A program made the translations under genes and the position numbers. DNA of 20,810 nucleotides from an uncultured Fidelibacterota bacterium (lineage in GTDB: Bacteria; Marinisomatota; Marinisomatia; Marinisomatales; UBA1611), in the NCBI GenBank assembly GCA_913041325.1, contig CAJWHU010000008.1:1-20810 (forward strand). The letters are read 5' to 3'. The notes below the pieces were generated by a model. The model did no database searches and was not told where the DNA came from. It saw nothing but the letters and a program-made list of their open reading frames with translations. This document shows positions 16,970 to 20,810 of the stretch, in pieces. Within the stretch, counting starts at the first letter, position 1. Every line of letters begins with the position of its first letter.

Positions 16970-18196
16970 CTCTCTCAGCTTGTAAGCACTTTGGACCCTA
17001 TCTATTGCTGCCATGAATGAAGCTATGCGCATGGGTACGCCCTGATCTTTTTTTATTGAATACACTTCTTCAAAAGCTTGGATCATCTTTTTATCAAGTT
17101 TTTGATTGACCTCATCCTCTGACCACTTAAATTGTTGTAAATTTTGCACCCATTCAAAATATGAGACAGTTACGCCACCAGCGTTAGTCAAAATGTCTGG
17201 TATAATAGCGATTCTCTTATCCCACAGTTTGTTTGCAGCATCGCCTGTCACTGGACCATTAGCTGCTTCTATAATAACTTTGCAATTTAGAGAGTGAGCA
17301 TTTGAATCATTTATTGCACTTCCAAGGGCAGCTGGGATTAAAAAGTCACAATCTAAGGCGAGTAATTGCTCGTTTGTAATATTTTTACCCTGCTCAAAAC
17401 CCTTGATGGTTCTGTTTCGACGATTATAATCAAAAAGACTGGGTATGTCTAAACCATCTTTATCATGTAAACCTCCGGACACATCACTAACTGCAATTAT
17501 TTTACAACCGTATTCATGCAAAAATTTTGCTGCATATGAGCCGACATTTCCAAAACCCTGAATGACAACTTTACAATCTTTTAAATCAATCCCCCATTTT
17601 TCTGAGGCTTCTCTAGTAATGACAGCAGTACCTCTACCTGTGGCGGCCTCTCTCCCCTCTGAACCTCCCAACTCCAACGGCTTACCAGTGACAATCGCAG
17701 GAGAATACCCGTGTACTTGGCTGTATTCATCCATAAACCAGCTCATGACCTGAGCATTAGTATTTACATCAGGTGCAGGTATATCAACATTGACTCCAAT
17801 AATTGGATCAATTGCCCGGAAAAATCTCCTAGACATTCTCTCTAACTCTGTTTTACTGAAGTTCGATGGATTAACTCCGATACCTCCCTTACCACCACCG
17901 TAGGGTATATCCAGAAGGGATGTTTTCCAGGTCATTAAAGTCGCAAGAGACCTCACTTCGTCAATATCCACATGCTCATGGTATCTTATGCCACCTTTGA
18001 AGGGTCCTCTAGTATTATTATGCTGGACTCTGAAGCCAATTACACTATCCATATCACCGCTATCTCTTCTAAATGGAACTTCGACAGTTAATTCTCGGTC
18101 TGGAATTTCGAGAGCTTTTGCAATATTTTGTTCTAGGCCTAGCTTTGCAACAGCGGCTTTATATGCTGATGAAGTTGGATTCGTGCTTGATGACAT
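16964..18196 (-). CDS. gdhA: Glutamate dehydrogenase (Glu/Leu/Phe/Val dehydrogenase family)
   Basis: 410 residues, the usual length of the hexameric NAD(P)-dependent enzyme that interconverts glutamate with 2-oxoglutarate and ammonium. N-terminal substrate domain: RGPFKGGIRYH at 63-73 (Lys67), MTWK at 88-91 (Lys91), PYGGGKGGI at 98-106 with catalytic Lys103, and DIPAPDVNTN at 138-147 with Asp143. The Rossmann domain shows GFGNVGSYAAKFL at 214-226, the strand IIAVSD ending at about 238, and NAGGVTVSYFEW near the C-terminus. All catalytic residues are present. Length and the GKPLELGGSEGR motif favour glutamate over leucine dehydrogenase. Cofactor preference cannot be read safely. The ATG at 18196 has CGGAG at 18206-18202, five bases upstream. 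It stands alone on the minus strand, 103 bp behind the stress-protein gene, and probably has its own promoter there. Confidence 0.95.
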   Translation of the reverse strand: MSSSTNPTSSAYKAAVAKLGLEQNIAKALEIPDRELTVEVPFRRDSGDMDSVIGFRVQHNNTRGPFKGGIRYHEHVDIDEVRSLATLMTWKTSLLDIPYGGGKGGIGVNPSNFSKTELERMSRRFFRAIDPIIGVNVDIPAPDVNTNAQVMSWFMDEYSQVHGYSPAIVTGKPLELGGSEGREAATGRGTAVITREASEKWGIDLKDCKVVIQGFGNVGSYAAKFLHEYGCKIIAVSDVSGGLHDKDGLDIPSLFDYNRRNRTIKGFEQGKNITNEQLLALDCDFLIPAALGSAINDSNAHSLNCKVIIEAANGPVTGDAANKLWDKRIAIIPDILTNAGGVTVSYFEWVQNLQQFKWSEDEVNQKLDKKMIQAFEEVYSIKKDQGVPMRIASFMAAIDRVQSAYKLREG

Positions 18197-18289
18197 AAAT
18201 ACTCCGGTTAATTAAATACGTTTGTCTAGGCAAATATAATTATCATTTTAATTGCAACAAACTAAACATTTGAAAGCATTCATCTAGAT

Positions 18290-18306
18290 AAGATGATGCT
18301 CATCTT
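18290..18306. terminator. Hairpin at the end of the universal stress protein gene
   Basis: AAGATGA at 18290-18296 and TCATCTT at 18300-18306 form a perfect seven-base stem with a three-base loop, overlapping the stop codon of the stress-protein gene. There is no T-run after it in the direction of that gene, so termination is plausible but unproven. Confidence 0.4.
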
Positions 18307-19184
18307 ACAATCAAGATGGGACAATTACATTTTTTTATAACGCTCAATGGTTTACTACCAAGAAAGAATTTTGTCAATGGTGACTGTGTGGATGCACCCA
18401 TTATTATTATGCGATTTTGCTCGGCATTTTTTAAGATAATATTTACGGGATCACCAATCTCGATTTTTTTTTCAAAGATAATACCAGTTCTTCTAAGCAT
18501 TACTTCAGCTCTTTTGATTGCTTTTGCAGATCCAGTGCTTATATTTTTATTTTTGCTGACCGTCAAAATTTCCACCTCGTTATCAAATGCTTGAGCTACA
18601 CGCACACCGTATTTTATAGCCTTGTTTGTTCCAGGCGAATCATCTACTGCCAATAATATTTTATATTTCTGACTTAAGTTAAAATTATTTACAATGAATA
18701 TTGAGCTATCGATATATTGCACCAAATCATGTGCCACATTCCGCTTTCCACTGCCACCGATTATTGTTAGATCATATCTATGCGATTGAACCTCATTCCT
18801 TAATTCATTGATTATATCTCCATTACGAAGAATAAGATTTAAATCTTTAATCTTGTTACCTTTGAGCAAAATCTCAACCCTCCCAGCACTGCTCTCAACC
18901 AGAGAGTGTTGTGGAGTATTTTTAGATTCATCTGAGATTGTAATAAACTTATTCTTTTTAAGATAATCATAAGCCCATGCTAAAACATCTACCCCTGGCC
19001 TATCAATTTCCCAAGATTCCATTAGCTCATTGACCATATCTACATCCTTCAAACTAAACTCACTAATTTTTTCACCAACATCCACTATTGTAGTAGACGC
19101 CTTCAGTGTGCGGGCTATGTTCATACCGACATCTAGTGTCGGACCAGAATATTGTTTACTGCTTATCGCTATTAGTACTTTCAT
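18300..19184 (-). CDS. Tandem universal stress protein (two Usp domains)
   Basis: 294 residues from ATG 19184. Domain 1 covers about 1-148 (starting MKVLIAISS; YDLTIIGGSG near its end). Domain 2 covers about 155-294, from KILLAVDDSPGTNKAIKYG to RIIIMGASTQS and ending CPILIVR. Domain 2 has the Asp of the ATP-binding Usp fold (AVDDS) and a loop GASTQSPLTKFFLGS close to Gx2Gx9GS but lacking the second Gly, so nucleotide binding is likely but not certain. Domain 1 is more divergent. An upstream TTG at 19199 is possible, but ATG 19184 overlaps the permease stop as ATGA, a standard coupling arrangement, so I chose it. Coupling to a transporter suggests it senses or regulates that permease. Confidence 0.9.
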   Translation of the reverse strand: MKVLIAISSKQYSGPTLDVGMNIARTLKASTTIVDVGEKISEFSLKDVDMVNELMESWEIDRPGVDVLAWAYDYLKKNKFITISDESKNTPQHSLVESSAGRVEILLKGNKIKDLNLILRNGDIINELRNEVQSHRYDLTIIGGSGKRNVAHDLVQYIDSSIFIVNNFNLSQKYKILLAVDDSPGTNKAIKYGVRVAQAFDNEVEILTVSKNKNISTGSAKAIKRAEVMLRRTGIIFEKKIEIGDPVNIILKNAEQNRIIIMGASTQSPLTKFFLGSKPLSVIKKCNCPILIVR

Positions 19185-20596
19185 GATAGTATGGGCCAAT
19201 AAAAAGTTGATATGATTAAAAGAACTAAGACTGATAAAATAAATAGTTTCCAGCCTGCTTTAAAATAATCACTTGATGATATAAGTCCGGTAGAATGTAT
19301 AATCATACAGGTGGGTGATGCTACAACAGTTAAATAAGCAAATGATGATGCTATTGAGGTCATTATTCCCATTAATATTGGGTTTCCGCCCATATCTAAA
19401 ATAATAGGGCCAAGTACAGCAACAGTTGCTGCATTACTGAGCAAGTTTGTTAACAAACCAGTAATAACCACAGATACAAACCATCTAACTGCTGCTATGT
19501 CTTGAAATGCATAATCTAGATATTTAAGTGTCTGTTCTGCGGCCCAAAGAGCTGCACCCGTTTCTCTCATTTGAATACCTAGAGATATGGCAGCGCCAAA
19601 TAAAAGTATAACTCCCCAGTTAGTATTTCTGTTGATGTCTTGCCATTCAACCAATCCTGAAGATAGATATAAAAAAACACCAGTTAATGCTACGATACCA
19701 AGACCAATAATTGGACTGAGAAAAATCCAGCCTATAAAAACTAATAAAAAGATAAATATTGCGAGATATTGGTTGGCAGTTAGAGTGCCTCTTTTTGCAA
19801 CTCTCACTTTAAGTTTTCTTATGGAAGAATCCATTATTTTTTGAGAAGGTGTAAACGTGTACCATACAATAATCGAAACAATTGGAATCTGGACCAGTAG
19901 CATTGGATATGTGTATTTCATCCACTCTAAATAGGAAATTTTTCCCATACCAAACTCGGCTAGATAGTTAATCATAATGACATTCCTGCCTCCTCCTGAG
20001 GGAGTTCCAATTGAACCAATGGCGCAGCCGTATGCAATGGAAAATAACAAGACTGTTGACAAATTCGTTGTTTTTTTAGGATCCAAACCCGCATTTCGAA
20101 CCAGGGCTAGGGCAACTGGTAACATCATTGCGCCAACTGTATGCTCGCCAATAAAGGAAGATAGCAAAGCAGAGATTGCTACAAAACCAGTAACTATGCG
20201 CCAAGTCTTATTACCTGTGACGTTTATAACGCCAAGCGCAAGCCTTTTGTCTAAATCCTGCTTTACAAGTGCTACCGCCAGCATTAAAGAACCCATTATA
20301 AAAAATACAGCATCGCTCATGAATGAAGATGCAACGCCATCTGCAGTATCTACTCCCAAAACTACTTCCATAATTAAAATTAAAATTGCAACAGCGGGTA
20401 GAGGTATGGACTCGCTTATTATCAAAATCAAAGCGACAGCTACGATGATAAGTGTTCTGTGCCCCTCAGGCTCCAAACCAAGTGGTGAGGGAACATAAAA
20501 AAAAGAAATGCTTAGAAAAAAAGATAATATGAGCCACTTTTTTCTTGTAACCCAAAATAATATATTTAATACGGAGCGTTCTGAAAAACCTAACAT
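19181..20596 (-). CDS. SLC13/DASS-family permease with altered first SNT motif
   Basis: 471 residues with about 11-12 membrane segments, two-fold repeated as in sodium-coupled divalent anion (dicarboxylate, sulfate) transporters. The second-half motif LLSNAATVAVLGPI (385-398) is a good SNT-type site, and GSIGTPSGGGRNVIM (194-208) matches the family's GTP-N motif. In the first half, the place of the SNT triplet is taken by Gly150-Glu151-His152 in FIGEHTVGAMMLP (148-160). As SNT residues bind Na+ and substrate in this family, the ion or substrate used may differ; the real substrate is unknown. The ATG at 20596 has no clear Shine-Dalgarno. It overlaps the universal stress protein gene by 4 nt and lies 76 bp behind the cytochrome c assembly gene. 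Confidence 0.9.
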   Translation of the reverse strand: MLGFSERSVLNILFWVTRKKWLILSFFLSISFFYVPSPLGLEPEGHRTLIIVAVALILIISESIPLPAVAILILIMEVVLGVDTADGVASSFMSDAVFFIMGSLMLAVALVKQDLDKRLALGVINVTGNKTWRIVTGFVAISALLSSFIGEHTVGAMMLPVALALVRNAGLDPKKTTNLSTVLLFSIAYGCAIGSIGTPSGGGRNVIMINYLAEFGMGKISYLEWMKYTYPMLLVQIPIVSIIVWYTFTPSQKIMDSSIRKLKVRVAKRGTLTANQYLAIFIFLLVFIGWIFLSPIIGLGIVALTGVFLYLSSGLVEWQDINRNTNWGVILLFGAAISLGIQMRETGAALWAAEQTLKYLDYAFQDIAAVRWFVSVVITGLLTNLLSNAATVAVLGPIILDMGGNPILMGIMTSIASSFAYLTVVASPTCMIIHSTGLISSSDYFKAGWKLFILSVLVLLIISTFYWPILS

Positions 20597-20672
20597 TGTT
20601 GTTCAGAATTTATCGATTAAATTTGTGTGATGTGGACTTTCCTAAAATGAAGAGATAGGAACTTTTTAGCGC

Positions 20673-20810
20673 CTAGAGGCGAAATCTAAATCTCGGGTAA
20701 AAATATATTCCAACACAAAAAATGATTTCAAATGCTATGAAAATAAAAAGATTCCTAGCAACTCCATCATCAAATCCATAGCTGTGGAGTCCTACTTGCA
20801 ATAGATTAAC
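20673..20810 (-). CDS. C-terminal end of a CcsA-type cytochrome c assembly protein (partial)
   Basis: Reading on the minus strand from the right edge, 45 residues are open before TAG at 20675-20673. They begin VNLLQVGLHSYGF, which matches the GVNxLxxGLHSYG C-terminal motif of CcsA/ResC haem-handling proteins, where the His is functionally essential. A final hydrophobic helix (about residues 21-38 of the fragment) and a basic tail FYPRFRFR follow. CcsA attaches haem to apocytochrome c on the outer face of the cytoplasmic membrane. The fragment may be the end of a fused Ccs1-CcsA protein, as in many FCB bacteria; that cannot be told here. Identification rests on one motif plus topology. Confidence 0.65.
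   Translation of the reverse strand, partial: VNLLQVGLHSYGFDDGVARNLFIFIAFEIIFCVGIYFYPRFRFRL

Noticed and set aside
18231..18252. Fur-box-like TGATAAT upstream of gdhA
   Set aside because: Only one half-site matches; the other half agrees at about three of seven positions.
19977..20498. 173-residue open frame antisense to the permease
   Set aside because: It mirrors a hydrophobic coding sequence on the other strand and shows no protein-like features of its own.
20670..20681. CGCC/GGCG hairpin at the ccsA-like stop codon as a terminator
   Set aside because: Only four base pairs and no T-run on the strand transcribed; may be chance.

Overview
The window comes from a low-GC, AT-rich bacterial chromosome and is densely packed with ordinary chromosomal genes. 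I see no insertion sequence, phage gene, CRISPR array, tRNA or rRNA. Several traits suggest a free-living marine bacterium of the FCB group, and SAR406/Marinimicrobia would fit: an SAQ-type signal peptide, a dockerin-tailed secreted enzyme, an ABC permease fused to an M1 aminopeptidase, nickel superoxide dismutase, and frequent TTG/GTG starts. This placement is inference; no marker gene in the window proves it.

Left block (1-11427, all on the minus strand). Reading in the direction of transcription: an FAH-family acylpyruvase, a secreted protein of unknown function, an ABC ATPase, an ABC-2 permease fused to an M1 aminopeptidase, an M61 peptidase, a small unknown protein, a secreted PPAD-like arginine deiminase with a C-terminal dockerin, and the trigger factor gene tig, cut by the left edge. 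From the acylpyruvase to M61 the gaps are 0-50 bp, which looks like an operon. ATPase and permease/peptidase abut exactly (stop TAA directly followed by ATG).

Middle block (11675-16951): an oxidative-stress island. A PerR-like regulator and catalase-peroxidase KatG form a minus-strand operon. A PrxQ/BCP-like peroxiredoxin diverges from it, with a candidate operator between them. An EamA transporter lies convergent to the peroxiredoxin, with a good bidirectional terminator between the two. Next come nickel superoxide dismutase (sodN), its maturation protease (sodX, overlapping the end of sodN) and a small four-helix membrane protein, all on the plus strand. SodN would turn superoxide into hydrogen peroxide, and KatG and the peroxiredoxin would remove the peroxide.

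Right block (16964-20810, minus strand): an NAD(P)-dependent glutamate dehydrogenase, a tandem universal stress protein whose start overlaps by 4 nt the stop of an SLC13/DASS-type permease, and the C-terminal end of a CcsA-type cytochrome c assembly protein entering from the right edge.

The observations most worth following up are the PPAD-like deiminase that appears to keep the arginine pair linked to C-terminal peptidyl-arginine specificity, the clustering of peptide-processing enzymes around a membrane-anchored aminopeptidase, the compact Ni-SOD/KatG/Prx/PerR island with a CxxH variant in PerR, and the DASS permease that has lost the first SNT motif and is translationally coupled to a universal stress protein.
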